From the NCBI RefSeq assembly GCF_943912325.1, contig NZ_CALTTX010000007.1, positions 11,384 to 75,383 of the forward strand: a stretch of DNA of 64,000 nucleotides, read 5' to 3'. Position 1 is the stretch's first letter. Each line of letters begins with the position of its first letter. Shown piece after piece: positions 44,190-59,526 of this stretch. The position numbers and the translations under genes are program-made. Under the pieces are notes generated by a model. It worked only from the letters and a program-made list of their open reading frames with translations, was not told the DNA's origin and searched no databases. The DNA is from an uncultured Microbacterium sp. (GTDB taxonomy: Bacteria > Actinomycetota > Actinomycetes > Actinomycetales > Microbacteriaceae).

Positions 44190-45538
44190 GGGTTCAGCCG
44201 GCCCGGCGGGTGGCGTACGACGTGCTGCGCGCCGTCGACGCCGACGACGCGTACGCGAACCTGCTGCTACCCGTAGCGATCGGCCGCGCGGGGCTCTCAC
44301 CCGCCGACGCGGCCCTCGCAACCGAGCTGACGTACGGCACGCTGAGAAGACGCGGCTACTACGACGCCGTCATCGCGCGCGCCGCTCGACGCGAGGTCAG
44401 GCGCATCGATCCGCAGGTGCTCGACGCGCTGCGATTGAGCGCGCACCAATTGCTCTCGACGCGCGTCGCGAGCCACGCCGCGGTCAATGAGGGTGTCGAG
44501 CTCGTGCGCTCGGTGTCGCGCAACGCCGTCGGTTTCGCCAACGCCGTGCTGCGGGCGATCGCGCGCGAAGACCCCGGTCAATGGCGATCCGACGTGCTCG
44601 CGGGTGTGCGCGATGAGATCGAACGCCTCGCGCTCGAGCATTCGCACCCGACCTGGATAGTCCGAGCTTTCCGCCGTGCGCTCCGCGCCGAGGACCGCGC
44701 CGACGAGTTGCCCGCACTGCTCGCGGCCGACAACGCCGCCCCGGCCGTCACGATGGTGGCGCTTCCGGGTCTCGCCGAGATCCCGTCGGGCGCGGCGCGC
44801 ACGCCGTACTCGCCGATCGGGTTCCGTCTCGGCGGGGGAGACCCCGAGAGCACCGTGACCGCGTCGGGCGGCCTCGTGCGCGTTCAAGACGAGGGTTCGC
44901 AGCTCGCGGCACTCGCGCTCAGTCGCGCGGTGCCGATTCGCGAGGGCGAGCGCTGGCTCGACCTGTGCGCGGGCCCCGGCGGCAAGACGGCCGTGCTCGC
45001 GGCCGAGGCGCTCGCGGGCGGCGCGAGCCTCGAGGCGAACGAGCTCGTCCCCGCGCGCGCGGGCCTCGTGCGCCGCTCGGTCGAGGGCGTGCCGCTCGCG
45101 GTGCCGGTGAGCGAGGCCGACGGCCGGGAGCGCGCGCGTAAGGGCAGCGGCTATGACCGCATCCTGCTAGACGCTCCCTGCACGGGACTCGGCGCCCTGC
45201 GCCGGCGCCCCGAGGCCCGCTGGCGCAAGCAGCCGGGCGATGTGCCCGAGCTGACGGCGGTGCAGACCGACCTGTTCGCGGCCGCGGCCGACGGACTTCG
45301 CCCCGGCGGCCTGCTCGCGTACGTCACCTGCTCGCCCCATCTCGCCGAGACTGTGGGCGTCGTCGACGAGGCACTGCGCGTGCGCGACGACCTCGAGACG
45401 CTGTCGGCGAAGGACGTGCTGACGGATGCCTCACGCTCGCCGATCGACGTCGGCGGGACGGGTCCCCACGCCCAGCTCTGGCCGCACCGCAACGGCACCG
45501 ATGCGATGTTCGTCTCGCTCTTCCGCAAGCGCGCCTGA
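44186..45538 (+). CDS. rsmB: 16S rRNA m5C967 methyltransferase (RsmB/Sun family)
   Basis: Methylates cytosine in 16S rRNA, probably C967 by E. coli numbering. It has 450 residues: a NusB-like RNA-binding domain (about 1-140, VAYDVLRAVDADDAYANLLL) and a SAM-dependent domain with WLDLCAGPGGKTAVLA, the catalytic block DAPCTGLGALRRRPEARW and VTCSPHLAET. Both conserved Cys (PC and TC motifs) are present. ATG overlaps the fmt stop. Confidence 0.93.
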   Translation: MRVQPARRVAYDVLRAVDADDAYANLLLPVAIGRAGLSPADAALATELTYGTLRRRGYYDAVIARAARREVRRIDPQVLDALRLSAHQLLSTRVASHAAVNEGVELVRSVSRNAVGFANAVLRAIAREDPGQWRSDVLAGVRDEIERLALEHSHPTWIVRAFRRALRAEDRADELPALLAADNAAPAVTMVALPGLAEIPSGAARTPYSPIGFRLGGGDPESTVTASGGLVRVQDEGSQLAALALSRAVPIREGERWLDLCAGPGGKTAVLAAEALAGGASLEANELVPARAGLVRRSVEGVPLAVPVSEADGRERARKGSGYDRILLDAPCTGLGALRRRPEARWRKQPGDVPELTAVQTDLFAAAADGLRPGGLLAYVTCSPHLAETVGVVDEALRVRDDLETLSAKDVLTDASRSPIDVGGTGPHAQLWPHRNGTDAMFVSLFRKRA

Positions 45539-45574
45539 TTCTTACGGACGAGACCCCCGCGGCGCCGCGCCCGC

Positions 45575-45580
45575 GATAAT
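45575..45580 (+). promoter_or_regulatory. -10 box (GATAAT) of rpe, leaderless arrangement
   Basis: GATAAT ends 6 nt before the rpe GTG; there is no ribosome binding site. Confidence 0.55.
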
Positions 45581-45586
45581 GGCACC

Positions 45587-46255
45587 GTGCCTCGCGACAT
45601 CCGGATCAACCCCTCGATCCTCTCCGCCGACTTCGTCAACATGCAGCGCGACCTCGAGCGGATCGGCGACGCCGACTTCGCGCACGTCGACGTCATGGAC
45701 AACCACTTCGTGCCGAACCTGACGTTCGGCCCGCAAATGGTGGAGCGGATCCAAGCGACGAGCCCCGTGCCACTCGACATTCACTTGATGATCACCGACC
45801 CCGATCGCTGGGCGCCGGGGTACGCCGAACTGGGCGCAGCATCCGTCACCTTCCATCTCGAAGCGGCGGCCGAGCCCGTCGCGCTCGCGCGCACGCTCCG
45901 AGCCCTCGGCGCTCGCGCGGGGGTCGCGATCAAGCCGGGAACGCCAGCCGAGGGTCTGTACGACGTGCTCGACGAGTTCGATCAGATCCTCGTCATGACG
46001 GTCGAGCCGGGCTTTGGCGGTCAGTCGTTCATGCCCGAGACGATGCCCAAGCTCGCGGCCCTCGCCGATGAGGCGAAGCGCCGCGGCTCGAGCGTGTGGT
46101 TGCAGGTCGACGGCGGGATCTCGGAATCGACGATCGCGCAGGCGGCCGAAGCGGGCGCTGACACGTTCGTCGCCGGTTCCGCGGTCTTCGGCGCCGAGCA
46201 TCCCGACCGTGCGATCGCGGCACTCCGCACGACGGCCGCCCGTCACGCTCACTGA
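45587..46255 (+). CDS. rpe: Ribulose-phosphate 3-epimerase
   Basis: Interconverts ribulose-5-phosphate and xylulose-5-phosphate in the pentose phosphate pathway. It has 222 residues, a TIM barrel. Metal and catalytic positions are visible in INPSILSADF, HVDVMDNHFVPNLTFG, DIHLMI, MTVEPGFGGQSFM and LQVDGGIS. GTG start with a -10 box 6 nt upstream and no ribosome binding site. Confidence 0.96.
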   Translation: MPRDIRINPSILSADFVNMQRDLERIGDADFAHVDVMDNHFVPNLTFGPQMVERIQATSPVPLDIHLMITDPDRWAPGYAELGAASVTFHLEAAAEPVALARTLRALGARAGVAIKPGTPAEGLYDVLDEFDQILVMTVEPGFGGQSFMPETMPKLAALADEAKRRGSSVWLQVDGGISESTIAQAAEAGADTFVAGSAVFGAEHPDRAIAALRTTAARHAH

Positions 46256-46321
46256 CACCGTCGCTCACGCCGATCCGCGCCCGCCGAGCTCTGGGCGCGC
46301 CGGGAGGCCCTCGCCGTTCGA

Positions 46322-46327
46322 TACCCT
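46322..46327 (+). promoter_or_regulatory. -10 box (TACCCT) of hisE
   Basis: TACCCT ends 6 nt before the hisE GTG. The six bases between (GGAGGG) also look like a ribosome binding site, too close to the GTG to work well, so the leaderless reading is favoured. Confidence 0.45.
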
Positions 46328-46333
46328 GGAGGG

Positions 46334-46597
46334 GTGAAGACGTTCGACGCGCTGTTCGCCGAAGTGACCGAGAAGGCCGCTTCGCGCCCCGAGGGATCGG
46401 GGACCGTCGCCGAACTCGACCGCGGCGTGCACTTCATCGGCAAGAAGATCGTCGAGGAGGCGGCCGAGGTGTGGATGGCCGCCGAGTACGAGAGCGACGA
46501 AGAGGCGGCCGAAGAGATCTCGCAACTGCTCTATCACCTGCAGGTGCTGATGGTCGCGAAGGGGCTGACCCTCGAGGACGTGTATCGACATCTGTGA
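46334..46597 (+). CDS. hisE: Phosphoribosyl-ATP pyrophosphohydrolase
   Basis: Second step of histidine synthesis, hydrolysing PR-ATP to PR-AMP. It has 87 residues, the usual length for the free-standing actinobacterial enzyme (in enterobacteria it is fused to HisI). The MazG-like metal-binding helices are visible: [18 protein letters not shown] and [19 protein letters not shown]. It pairs with the separate hisI downstream. Confidence 0.95.
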   Translation: MKTFDALFAEVTEKAASRPEGSGTVAELDRGVHFIGKKIVEEAAEVWMAAEYESDEEAAEEISQLLYHLQVLMVAKGLTLEDVYRHL

Positions 46598-46667
46598 GCG
46601 CCGCTCGCGTGTGAACGACGAGCAATGGATGCCTCACCCTCGACTCTTCTGAATGAAAGACCTTCCC

Positions 46668-47510
46668 ATGCTTCGCATCGCCGTGCCCAATAAAGGCTCG
46701 CTCGCCGAAACCGCCGCCGATATGTTGTCGGAAGCCGGCTACACGGGTCGCCGCGACCCCAAGGATCTGCACGTCATCGATCCGGTGAACGACGTCGAAT
46801 TCTTCTACCTGCGCCCGAAAGACATCGCCACCTACGTCGGTTCGGGCGCGCTCGACGTCGGCATCACGGGCCGCGATCTGCTGCTCGATGCGCGCATGCC
46901 GGGCGCGCGCGAAATCGAGGCGCTCGGCTTCGGCGGCTCGACCTTCCGCTTCGCCGGCCCTCCCGGACGATTCACCGACGTCGCCGACCTCGAGGGGCTC
47001 CGCGTCGCGACGGCGTATCCCGGTCTCGTCGATGCGTTCCTCGACGCGCAGGGCGTCGCGGTCGATCTCGTGCCGCTCGACGGCGCCGTCGAATCGGCCG
47101 TGCAGCTGGGCGTTGCCGACGCGGTCGCCGACGTCGTTTCGACGGGCACGACGCTCCGTCAGGCGGGGCTCGAGATCTTCGGCCCGAAGCTGCTCGAGTC
47201 CGAGGCCGTGCTGATCACCGGCCCCGACGAGCCCGAGGGTCTCGAGACGCTGCTGCGGCGTCTGCGCGGTGTGCTCGTCGCGAAGCGCTACGTGCTCGTT
47301 GACTACGACCTTCCCGCCGAACTGATCGAACAGGCCGTCGCGCTCGCTCCCGGAATCGAATCCCCGACGATTTCGCCGCTCCGCGATCCCGCCTGGGTCG
47401 CCGTGCGCGTCATGACCCCCCGCGCGAGCGTCAACCAGATCATGGACGACCTCTACGCGATCGGCGCGCGCGCGATTCTCGTGTCGGCGATCCACAACGC
47501 GAGGCTCTGA
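46668..47510 (+). CDS. hisG: ATP phosphoribosyltransferase (long form)
   Basis: First, feedback-controlled step of histidine synthesis. It has 280 residues, the long HisG with a C-terminal regulatory domain (about 205-280), so it does not need HisZ. Core motifs: [14 protein letters not shown], then [10 protein letters not shown], then [21 protein letters not shown] at 46668 is chosen over ATG at 46653, because the family starts at MLR and GAAAGA lies 7 nt upstream. The hisE-hisG gap contains one GGATGCCTC (46627). Confidence 0.95.
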   Translation: MLRIAVPNKGSLAETAADMLSEAGYTGRRDPKDLHVIDPVNDVEFFYLRPKDIATYVGSGALDVGITGRDLLLDARMPGAREIEALGFGGSTFRFAGPPGRFTDVADLEGLRVATAYPGLVDAFLDAQGVAVDLVPLDGAVESAVQLGVADAVADVVSTGTTLRQAGLEIFGPKLLESEAVLITGPDEPEGLETLLRRLRGVLVAKRYVLVDYDLPAELIEQAVALAPGIESPTISPLRDPAWVAVRVMTPRASVNQIMDDLYAIGARAILVSAIHNARL

Positions 47511-47511
47511 C

Positions 47512-48273
47512 GTGTCGCTCGCGGTGCGCGTCATCCCGTGCCTCGACGTCAATGCGGGGCGCGTCGTCAAGGGCGTCAACTTTCAGAACCTGCGCGACAT
47601 GGGTGACCCCGTCGAGCTCGCCGCGGCCTACTTCGCGCAGGGCGCCGATGAGATCACGTTTCTCGATGTCACGGCGACGGTCGATGAGCGCGCGACGACG
47701 TACGACGTCGTGCGGCGCACGGCCGAGCAGGTCTTCATTCCGTTGACGGTCGGGGGAGGAGTGCGCTCGGTTGACGATGTCGCGCGCCTGCAGGCCGTCG
47801 GAGCCGACAAGGTCGGGGTCAACTCGGCCGCGATCGCCCGCCCCGAGCTCATCGGCGAGATCGCCGATCGTTTCGGCGCGCAAGTGCTCGTGCTCTCGCT
47901 CGACATCAAGCGCTCGCCCGCGACCGCGTCCGGCTTCGTCGTGACGACGCACGGCGGCCGCACCGAGACGACGCTCGATGCGCTCGCGTGGGCGCGCGAG
48001 GCGATCGAACGCGGCGCGGGGGAGCTGCTGGTGAACTCGATCGACGCCGACGGCACGAAAGACGGCTTCGATCTCGAACTCGTCCGCCTCATGCGCGAGG
48101 TCTCGTCGGCGCCCGTTATCGCCTCGGGCGGCGCAGGTTCGGCCGAGGATTTCGCCCCCGCCGTCGAAGCGGGCGCCGATGCGGTGCTCGCGGCATCCGT
48201 CTTCCACTCCGGTCAGCTCTCGATCGGTGACGTCAAAGGCGCGATGCGCGACGCGGGGGTGCTGGTGCGATGA
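47512..48273 (+). CDS. hisF: Imidazole glycerol phosphate synthase cyclase subunit
   Basis: Cyclises PRFAR with ammonia from HisH to imidazole glycerol phosphate and AICAR. It has 253 residues, a TIM barrel. Catalytic Asp residues lie in [15 protein letters not shown] and [16 protein letters not shown]; the phosphate-binding blocks are [10 protein letters not shown] and [12 protein letters not shown]. HisH, HisA, HisB, HisC and HisD are not in the window. GTG start, 1 nt after hisG. Confidence 0.97.
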   Translation: MSLAVRVIPCLDVNAGRVVKGVNFQNLRDMGDPVELAAAYFAQGADEITFLDVTATVDERATTYDVVRRTAEQVFIPLTVGGGVRSVDDVARLQAVGADKVGVNSAAIARPELIGEIADRFGAQVLVLSLDIKRSPATASGFVVTTHGGRTETTLDALAWAREAIERGAGELLVNSIDADGTKDGFDLELVRLMREVSSAPVIASGGAGSAEDFAPAVEAGADAVLAASVFHSGQLSIGDVKGAMRDAGVLVR

Positions 48274-48671
48274 GCGAGACGACAGCCGAGACCGATGCGC
48301 GAATCGCGCGCGTCGCGTTCAACGATCAGGGGCTTGCGCCCGCCATCATCCAGCAGCACGACACGGGTGAAGTACTCATGCTCGGATGGATGGATGCCGA
48401 GGCTCTGCGCCGCACGCTCACGTCGGGCCGCGTCACGTTCTGGTCGCGCTCGCGCCAAGAGTATTGGCGAAAAGGCGACACGTCGGGGCACATTCAGCTC
48501 GTGCGCGGCGCGCGCCTGGATTGCGACGGCGATGCGCTGCTGATCCGCGTCGAGCAGGTGGGACCGGCGTGTCACACGGGCACCCGCACCTGCTTCGACG
48601 CCGACGACTTGGGCCCCGAGATCGGCCCCGAGCCCGATGCCGTGACCCTGAACGCGGGGGAGACCGCGTGA
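48270..48671 (+). CDS. hisI: Phosphoribosyl-AMP cyclohydrolase
   Basis: Third step of histidine synthesis. It has 133 residues. Motifs: [35 protein letters not shown], and the zinc-binding C-terminal [15 protein letters not shown] overlaps the hisF stop; the stop overlaps the next gene as GTGA. In many Actinobacteria trpE follows here; in this window it does not. Confidence 0.96.
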   Translation: MSETTAETDARIARVAFNDQGLAPAIIQQHDTGEVLMLGWMDAEALRRTLTSGRVTFWSRSRQEYWRKGDTSGHIQLVRGARLDCDGDALLIRVEQVGPACHTGTRTCFDADDLGPEIGPEPDAVTLNAGETA

Positions 48672-49291
48672 GGCTGCTCGCCCGCGCGCGCCTCATCGCC
48701 GTGCTCGTGATTCTCGCGGGCGGCGCTGTGGTGCTCATCTCGTCGACGCAGACGTGGTTCGACCTGACGCTCGTCGATTCGCCCGACGTCGCCGTCGCGG
48801 TATCGGGCACCTCGGCGCTTCCCGTACTCGCACCGCTCGCCCTCGCGGCGATGGCGCTCGGCCTCGCTCTCGCGATCGCGGGTCGCGTGCTCGCGATCGT
48901 GCTGGGCGTGATCGGACTCGCGAGCGGTGTCGTTCTCACCGTTCTCACCGCCCCGATCGCGCTGTCCGCACCGCCGTCGGCGCTCGCGCGCACCGTCGCC
49001 GAACACACCGGCATTACGGGCGCCGCCGTTCCGGACCTTGTCGCGAGCGCCACGCCGACGCCGTGGCCGTGGCTCGCGACGCTCGCTGCCGGGTTCATCG
49101 CGCTCGCGGCGCTCTGGGCGGTGGCAACTGCCCCGCGCTGGGCGCGAGCGGGCCGCCGCTACAGCACCGAGGGGTCCGCACCCGCGGCGCCGACCCCCGC
49201 GGCCGAGGCCGACCCTGCGGCATCCGTCGACGCGATCGACGCGTGGGACGACCTCTCGCGCGGTGACGATCCGACGGGCACCGCCCGATAG
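48668..49291 (+). CDS. Trp biosynthesis-associated membrane protein
   Basis: Protein of 207 residues of the actinobacterial family found in trp operons (Trp_oprn_chp, TIGR02234); function unknown. Four hydrophobic segments are visible: [58 protein letters not shown] and [20 protein letters not shown] conserved TWFDL motif follows the first. The C-terminal tail (about 165-207) is Ala/Pro/Asp-rich. GTG overlaps the hisI stop (GTGA). Confidence 0.88.
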   Translation: MRLLARARLIAVLVILAGGAVVLISSTQTWFDLTLVDSPDVAVAVSGTSALPVLAPLALAAMALGLALAIAGRVLAIVLGVIGLASGVVLTVLTAPIALSAPPSALARTVAEHTGITGAAVPDLVASATPTPWPWLATLAAGFIALAALWAVATAPRWARAGRRYSTEGSAPAAPTPAAEADPAASVDAIDAWDDLSRGDDPTGTAR

Positions 49292-49294
49292 ACT
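49289..49294 (+). promoter_or_regulatory. -10 box (TAGACT) before the HGxxPAAW gene
   Basis: TAGACT overlaps the stop codon of the preceding gene and lies 31 nt before the ATG at 49326. A TGACGA upstream has 19-nt spacing. It may drive the small gene plus trpCBA. Confidence 0.45.
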
Positions 49295-49325
49295 GGCACG
49301 ACACCACCGCACCCGAAGGAGCATC

Positions 49326-49556
49326 ATGAGCCAAGACATCGCAGACCCCGGCCACGGACACTCGCCGGCCGCGTGGACCGCGGTCATCATCATGCTCATC
49401 GCGGTGTCGCTCGGCACGCTCTTCTTCTGCCTCGAGATGCCCGCGCTCGTGTGGGCATCGTTCGGGTTGCTCGTCGTCGGCGCGCTCGTCGGCTGGGTCA
49501 TGAAGAAGGCCGGGTACGGGGCCTATGGCCCGAAGTACCAGCCGAAAGCGCACTGA
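49326..49556 (+). CDS. HGxxPAAW family small membrane protein
   Basis: Protein of 76 residues with the naming motif HGHSPAAW near the N-terminus, two membrane segments (TAVIIMLIAVSLGTLFFCL and ALVWASFGLLVVGALVGWVM) and a basic C-terminus. Members of this family accompany trp genes in Actinobacteria; the function is not known. ATG follows GAAGGAG at good spacing. trpC starts 2 nt after its stop. Confidence 0.87.
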   Translation: MSQDIADPGHGHSPAAWTAVIIMLIAVSLGTLFFCLEMPALVWASFGLLVVGALVGWVMKKAGYGAYGPKYQPKAH

Positions 49557-49558
49557 AC

Positions 49559-50350
49559 TTGAGCCTGCTCGTCGAACTGACGGCCGGCTCCGTCGAGGAC
49601 GCGCGGGCGAGAGAGATCGATCGCCCGCTCGCGGCCGTCGAGGCCGCGGCTCTCGCGATGCCCGCCGCGCGGGACGCTCTCGCGGCGCTCGCCCCCGCAT
49701 CCACCGTCAAGATCATCGCCGAGGTCAAGCGCGCAAGTCCGTCGCGCGGTGACCTCGCCTCGATTCCCGACCCCGCACACCAGGCGCAGCTCTATCAAGA
49801 GGGCGGCGCGTCGGCGATCTCGGTGCTGACCGAACAGCGGCGCTTCAAGGGGAGCCTCGCCGATCTCGAAGCCGTTGTGCGCGCGGTCGAATTGCCCGTG
49901 CTGCGCAAGGACTTCATCGCGACTCCGTACCAGGTGTTCGAGGCGCGCGCCGCGGGAGCCGACATCGTGCTGCTCATCGTCGCGGCGTTGCCCGATCCGA
50001 CGCTGCGCGAGCTCTACGACCTCGTCGTCTCGCTGGGGATGACCCCGCTCGTCGAGGCGCACACGGCCGCCGAGGTGGCGCGTGCGGCCGACCTCGGCGC
50101 GCGCCTCATCGGCGTCAACGCGCGCGATCTGTCGACGTTCGAACTCGATCGCGACCTCTTCGGAAAGCTCGTCGACGGGTTCCCCGAGGGTGCGATCCGT
50201 GTTGCGGAATCGGCCGTGCTGACCCCCGCCGACGTCGCCCACTACCGTGCGGCGGGAGCCGATGCCGTGCTCGTCGGCGAGGCGCTCGTCACGAACGACC
50301 CCGTCGCGACCCTGCGCGCATTCCGCGCCGAAGCAGAGGTGCTCTCATGA
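49559..50350 (+). CDS. trpC: Indole-3-glycerol phosphate synthase
   Basis: Converts CdRP to indole-3-glycerol phosphate. It has 263 residues, a TIM barrel. Motifs: [15 protein letters not shown] with the catalytic Lys, [26 protein letters not shown] and [14 protein letters not shown]. The start is taken as TTG at 49559, since it yields the family N-terminus ([15 protein letters not shown]), lies 2 nt after the preceding stop and no ATG or GTG is better placed. Stop overlaps trpB (ATGA). Confidence 0.94.
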   Translation: MSLLVELTAGSVEDARAREIDRPLAAVEAAALAMPAARDALAALAPASTVKIIAEVKRASPSRGDLASIPDPAHQAQLYQEGGASAISVLTEQRRFKGSLADLEAVVRAVELPVLRKDFIATPYQVFEARAAGADIVLLIVAALPDPTLRELYDLVVSLGMTPLVEAHTAAEVARAADLGARLIGVNARDLSTFELDRDLFGKLVDGFPEGAIRVAESAVLTPADVAHYRAAGADAVLVGEALVTNDPVATLRAFRAEAEVLS

Positions 50351-51588
50351 CCGATCAGACAGCCACCCACTATCGCGACGAGGCGGGGCCGTTCTTCGGC
50401 GACTTCGGCGGGCGTTACATGCCCGAGTCGCTCATCGCCGCGATCGACGAGCTGACCGACTGCTACGAAGGCGCGATCGCTGACCCCGCTTTCTGGGCCG
50501 AGTACCACGGGCTTCTCAACGGGTACGCCGGTCGCCCCTCGCCCATCACCGAAGTGCCACGGTTCGCCGAGCACGCGGGCGGGGCGCGCATCTTCTTGAA
50601 GCGCGAAGACCTCAACCACACGGGATCCCACAAGATCAACAACGTCATCGGCCAAGCGCTCTTGACCAAGCGCCTCGGCAAGACGCGCGTGATTGCCGAG
50701 ACCGGCGCGGGTCAGCACGGCGTTGCGACCGCGACGGCCGCGGCCCTCTTCGGCTTCGAGTGCACCGTGTACATGGGCGAGGTCGACACCGAACGCCAAG
50801 CACTCAACGTCGCTCGCATGCGCCTGCTCGGCGCCGAAGTGATCCCGGTCAAGACGGGCTCGCGCACGCTGAAGGACGCGATCAACGAGGCGTACCGCGA
50901 CTGGGTGGCATCCGTCGAGACGACGAACTACATCTTCGGCACCGCTGCCGGCCCGCATCCGTTCCCGGCCATGGTGCGCGACTTCCAAAAGGTCATATCC
51001 GACGAAGCGCGCGCGCAGTTGCTCGAGCAGGCGGGCCGCTTGCCCGACGCCGTCGTCGCGTGCGTCGGTGGGGGATCCAACGCGATCGGAATGTTCGATG
51101 CGTTCCTCGATGACCCGACCGTCGCGCTCTACGGCGTCGAAGCAGCGGGCGACGGCGTCGACACCGAGCGCCACGCCGCGTCGATCGAACGCGGTCGCCC
51201 CGGCGTGCTGCACGGCGCTCGCACCTTCATCCTGCAAGACGAAGACGGCCAGACGCTCGACTCGCACTCGATCTCTGCGGGGCTCGATTACCCGGGCGTC
51301 GGCCCCGAGCACGCGTGGCTCTCGGCGATCGGCCGCGCGCAATATATCCCCGCGACCGACGACGAGGCCATGCAGGCGCTGCGACTGCTGAGCCGCACGG
51401 AGGGGATCATCCCGGCGATCGAGTCGGCGCACGCTCTTGCGGGCGCGCTGCGCCTCGGGCGCGAGCTCGGGCCCGACGCGCTCATCGCCGTGAGCCTCTC
51501 GGGGCGCGGCGACAAAGACATGGACACCGCGGCGCGCTACTTCGACCTGTACGACGCCGAGAACATCCCCGAACGGCCGGGCTCGTGA
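50347..51588 (+). CDS. trpB: Tryptophan synthase beta subunit
   Basis: PLP enzyme that joins indole and serine to tryptophan. It has 413 residues. The PLP-binding Lys lies in [14 protein letters not shown], the phosphate loop is [12 protein letters not shown], and [13 protein letters not shown] is the N-terminal signature. It has the canonical TrpB1 form matching the adjacent trpA. Overlaps trpC and trpA by 4 bp each. Confidence 0.98.
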   Translation: MTDQTATHYRDEAGPFFGDFGGRYMPESLIAAIDELTDCYEGAIADPAFWAEYHGLLNGYAGRPSPITEVPRFAEHAGGARIFLKREDLNHTGSHKINNVIGQALLTKRLGKTRVIAETGAGQHGVATATAAALFGFECTVYMGEVDTERQALNVARMRLLGAEVIPVKTGSRTLKDAINEAYRDWVASVETTNYIFGTAAGPHPFPAMVRDFQKVISDEARAQLLEQAGRLPDAVVACVGGGSNAIGMFDAFLDDPTVALYGVEAAGDGVDTERHAASIERGRPGVLHGARTFILQDEDGQTLDSHSISAGLDYPGVGPEHAWLSAIGRAQYIPATDDEAMQALRLLSRTEGIIPAIESAHALAGALRLGRELGPDALIAVSLSGRGDKDMDTAARYFDLYDAENIPERPGS

Positions 51589-52409
51589 GCCGGGTTGCCG
51601 CGGCAATCGCTGCCGCCCGCGCCGAGGGGCGCGGAGCGTTCGTGGGTTACCTGCCCGCGGGCTACCCCTCGATCGACGAGAGCGTCGAGGCGGCCGTTGC
51701 GCTCGCCGAGTCGGGCGCCGACGTCATCGAGATCGGGCCGCCGTACTCCGATCCCGTGATGGACGGCCCCGTCATCCAAGAGGCGACGAACCACGCGCTC
51801 GAGGCAGGTTTTCGCCTGCGTGATCTGTTCCCCCTCATCGCGGCCGTCACGGCGCGCGTCGAGGCCCCCGTCGTCGTCATGACGTACTGGAACCCCGTCG
51901 TGCAGTACGGCGTCGACCGCTACGCCGACGACCTGCTCGCGGCGGGCGGCGCGGGGCTCATCACGCCCGACATCACGCCCGAAGCGGCGGGCGAGTGGAT
52001 CGCCGCGAGCGAGCGCACGGGGCTCGATCGCATCTTCCTCGCGGCCCCCACGTCGACCGATGAGCGCCTCGACCTCGTCGTGCGATCCTCGACCGGTTTC
52101 GTCTATACGGTTTCGACGATGGGGATCACGGGGGAGCGAGCGGAATTGGATGCCGCGGCGCGCACTCTCGTGACGCGGTTGCGCGAGCGCTCCGCGCTCG
52201 CCCCCGGCGGCGAGCCCAACGCGTGCGTCGGCATCGGCATTTCGACGGCCGAACAGGTCGCCGGTGTCGTGGAGTATGCCGATGGTGCGATCGTCGGCAC
52301 GGCGCTCGTCCGGGCGCTCCGCGATGGCGGCATCCCGGCACTCCGCGCCGAGGCGTCGGCGCTCGCCGCAGGGACCCGGTCCGCCGCGGGCCTAGACTCG
52401 CTGTCGTGA
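51585..52409 (+). CDS. trpA: Tryptophan synthase alpha subunit
   Basis: Cleaves indole-3-glycerol phosphate to indole for TrpB. It has 274 residues. The catalytic Glu lies in [19 protein letters not shown] [20 protein letters not shown] (Glu and Asp), with [11 protein letters not shown] and [10 protein letters not shown] downstream. GTG overlaps the trpB stop. The last codons contain a TAGACT -10 box for lgt (52393-52398), and the stop overlaps the lgt GTG. Confidence 0.96.
   Translation: MSRVAAAIAAARAEGRGAFVGYLPAGYPSIDESVEAAVALAESGADVIEIGPPYSDPVMDGPVIQEATNHALEAGFRLRDLFPLIAAVTARVEAPVVVMTYWNPVVQYGVDRYADDLLAAGGAGLITPDITPEAAGEWIAASERTGLDRIFLAAPTSTDERLDLVVRSSTGFVYTVSTMGITGERAELDAAARTLVTRLRERSALAPGGEPNACVGIGISTAEQVAGVVEYADGAIVGTALVRALRDGGIPALRAEASALAAGTRSAAGLDSLS
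52393..52398 (+). promoter_or_regulatory. -10 box (TAGACT) of lgt inside trpA
   Basis: TAGACT lies within the final trpA codons and ends 7 nt before the lgt GTG. lgt may therefore be expressed both from the trp mRNA and from its own leaderless transcript. Confidence 0.5.
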
Positions 52410-53395
52410 GTTTCTCCGCCGTGCACGCCCTCGCGGGCCCCGTCGTCGCCAGCATCCCGTCGCCGTCGATCAGCTACGTCGACATCGGCCCGCTGCGCAT
52501 CCACTTCTACGCCCTCTGCATCATCGCGGGCGTCATCGTGGCGGCGTTCATGACCAACGCGCGCCTCACGCGCCGCGGCGCGGAGCGCTGGGTCGTGCTC
52601 GACATCGCGCTCCCCGCCTTCGTCATCGCGATCATCTTCGCGCGGCTCTACCACGTCGTCACCCACTGGGATTTCTACTTCGGCGCGGGCAAGAACATCT
52701 GGTCGATCTTCGCGATCTGGGAGGGCGGCATCGCGATCTACGGCGCCCTCATCGGCGGCGCGATCGGCGCATGGCTCGGTTGCCGCTGGACGGGGGTGCG
52801 GTTCTGGACCTTCGCCGACGCCCTGGCCCCCGGCATCCTGCTCGCTCAGGCCCTCGGCCGTTTCGGCAACTGGTTCAATCACGAGCTCTTCGGCCTGCCG
52901 ACCGACCTGCCGTGGGGTCTCGAGATCGAGTCGACCAACTCCGCGTTCCCCGCGGGGCTCGCTCCGGGAACGCTCTTTCACCCGACGTTCCTCTATGAAG
53001 TGATCTGGAACGTCTTCGGCGTCTGCGTCATCCTGTGGGCCGGTCACCGTTTCGTGCTGCAGTGGGGCAAGCAGTTCGCGATCTACCTCGTCTGGTACAG
53101 CGCCGGCCGCATCGTCTGGGAGTCGATCCGCATCGACCCGAGCCAGATCTACGTCGGCCTGCGCACCAACGTGTGGGCGGCGATCTTCGGTGTGATCATC
53201 GGCCTCGCGATCTTCATCGTGCAGTCCCGCCGCCACACGGCTCTCGAACCCGGGCCGTACCAGCCCGGTCGTGAGCCCGAGAAGCGTGCTGGGGTACAAT
53301 CGGCAGAGTCCGTCGAGTATGTGGATGTCAGTGCACCCCCGACATCCAGCGATGCGGATGAGGCCAAAGCCACAAGCACTGTTGCCGCACCATAA
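52406..53395 (+). CDS. lgt: Prolipoprotein diacylglyceryl transferase
   Basis: Transfers diacylglycerol to the lipobox Cys of prolipoproteins; integral membrane enzyme. It has 329 residues. Multiple membrane segments; the Lgt signature is [15 protein letters not shown], preceded by [14 protein letters not shown] and followed by [11 protein letters not shown]. The last 50 residues (after FIVQSRRH) are a hydrophilic cytoplasmic tail. GTG at 52406 overlaps the trpA stop (GTGA); the open frame extends upstream only as a shadow. It probably serves lipoproteins such as the one at 16356. Confidence 0.95.
   Translation: MSFSAVHALAGPVVASIPSPSISYVDIGPLRIHFYALCIIAGVIVAAFMTNARLTRRGAERWVVLDIALPAFVIAIIFARLYHVVTHWDFYFGAGKNIWSIFAIWEGGIAIYGALIGGAIGAWLGCRWTGVRFWTFADALAPGILLAQALGRFGNWFNHELFGLPTDLPWGLEIESTNSAFPAGLAPGTLFHPTFLYEVIWNVFGVCVILWAGHRFVLQWGKQFAIYLVWYSAGRIVWESIRIDPSQIYVGLRTNVWAAIFGVIIGLAIFIVQSRRHTALEPGPYQPGREPEKRAGVQSAESVEYVDVSAPPTSSDADEAKATSTVAAP
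53295..53300 (+). promoter_or_regulatory. -10 candidate (TACAAT) of gltBD inside lgt
   Basis: TACAAT, the most consensus-like -10 hexamer noticed here, lies in the 3' tail of lgt, about 160 nt before gltB. A weak GTGAGC at 53271-53276 is 18 nt upstream. Confidence 0.4.
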
Positions 53396-53456
53396 CGCGC
53401 TTCGCGCCCGGGCCGACGTCGTCCCACCCACAGCAGCACCATTGAGGATGGTTGAC

Positions 53457-58053
<4,597 letters not shown>

Positions 58054-58061
<8 letters not shown>

Positions 58062-59526
58062 TCCCAAGGGATTCCTCAAGACGACCGAGCGCGAGACGGC
58101 ACCCCGCCGTCCCGTTCCCGTGCGCATCCTCGACTGGCGCGAGGTCTACGAGCCGGGCGATACGACGGTCGTGCGCCGGCAGGCGGGGCGTTGCATGGAC
58201 TGCGGCATCCCGTTCTGTCATCAGGGGTGTCCCCTCGGAAACCTCATCCCCGAGTGGAACGACCTGATGTGGCGCGGCGAGGGTCGCGCTGCGATCGAGC
58301 GCTTGCACGCCACGAACAACTTCCCCGAGTTCACGGGGCGGCTCTGCCCCGCGCCCTGTGAGAGCGCGTGCGTGCTGGGCATCAACCAGCCAGCCGTCAC
58401 GATCAAGCAGATCGAGGTCGCGACGATCGATGACGCGTTCGCGAAGGGCTGGGTCGAGCCCGAGCCGCCCGCGCGTCTCACCGGCAAGACCGTCGCCGTC
58501 GTCGGCTCGGGTCCCGCGGGCCTCGCCGCGGCTCAGCAGTTGACGCGCGCCGGACACACCGTTGCGGTCTTCGAGCGCGACGACCGCATCGGCGGACTGC
58601 TGCGCTACGGCATCCCCGATTTCAAGATGGAGAAGCGCCACCTCGAGTCGCGCTTGCGCCAGATGCAGGGCGAGGGCACGCGCTTCCGCGCGGGCGTCGA
58701 GATCGGCGTCGACATCACGTGGGACGAACTGCGTGCGCGCTACGACGCCGTCGTCATCGCGACGGGTTCGACCCTGCCGCGCGAGCTCGCGATCCCGGGA
58801 CGCGACCTCGACGGCGTGCACTTCGCGATGGAATACCTCGTCGAATCCAACCGCGCGGTCGCGGGCGACACCGTGCCGAACCAGATCTCGGCCGAGGGCA
58901 AGCACGTCGTCGTGATCGGCGGTGGCGACACCGGTGCCGACTGCATCGGCACGGCGCACCGCCAGGGCGCGCTGAGCGTGACGAACCTCGCGATCGGCAA
59001 GCAGCCGCCCGAGGCGCGACCGGCTCACCAGCCGTGGCCGATGACGCCGTTGCTGTTCGAAGTGCAGTCCGCGCACGAAGAGGGTGGCGAGCGGGTGTTC
59101 CTCGCTTCGACGGTCGAGTTCCTCGGCAACGAGGCGGGCGAAGTGCGCGCGCTTCGCGTCGCCGAGACCGAGTTCGTCGACGGACGCCGCGTTCCCCGCA
59201 GCGGTTCGGAGCGCGAGATCCCCGCCGACCTCGTTCTGATCGCGATGGGCTTCACGGGCCCCGACTCCGACGCTCTCGGCGGTCAGCTGGGCGCGCTCTT
59301 CACCGAGCGCGGCACGATCGACCGCACGTCGGATTTCGCGTCGAGCGTTCCGGGTGTCTTCGTCGCGGGCGACGCGGGCCGCGGGCAGTCGCTCATCGTG
59401 TGGGCGATCGCCGAGGGCCGTGCCGCAGCGGCAGCCGTCGACGAGTACCTCATGGGTGAAACGCAACTGCCTTCGCCTGTCGGCGCGCACGACATCGCAA
59501 TCGGTCTCGACCCCGCGCGGGCGTAG
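58054..59526 (+). CDS. gltD: Glutamate synthase (NADPH) small subunit
   Basis: Passes electrons from NADPH through FAD and iron-sulphur clusters to GltB. It has 490 residues. Two N-terminal cysteine clusters for 4Fe-4S centres: [18 protein letters not shown] and [13 protein letters not shown]. The FAD-binding motif is [15 protein letters not shown] and the NADPH-binding motif [16 protein letters not shown] follows GGAGGTGA and overlaps the end of gltB by 8 bp. Its TAG stop lies within the -10 box of pyk. Confidence 0.97.
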
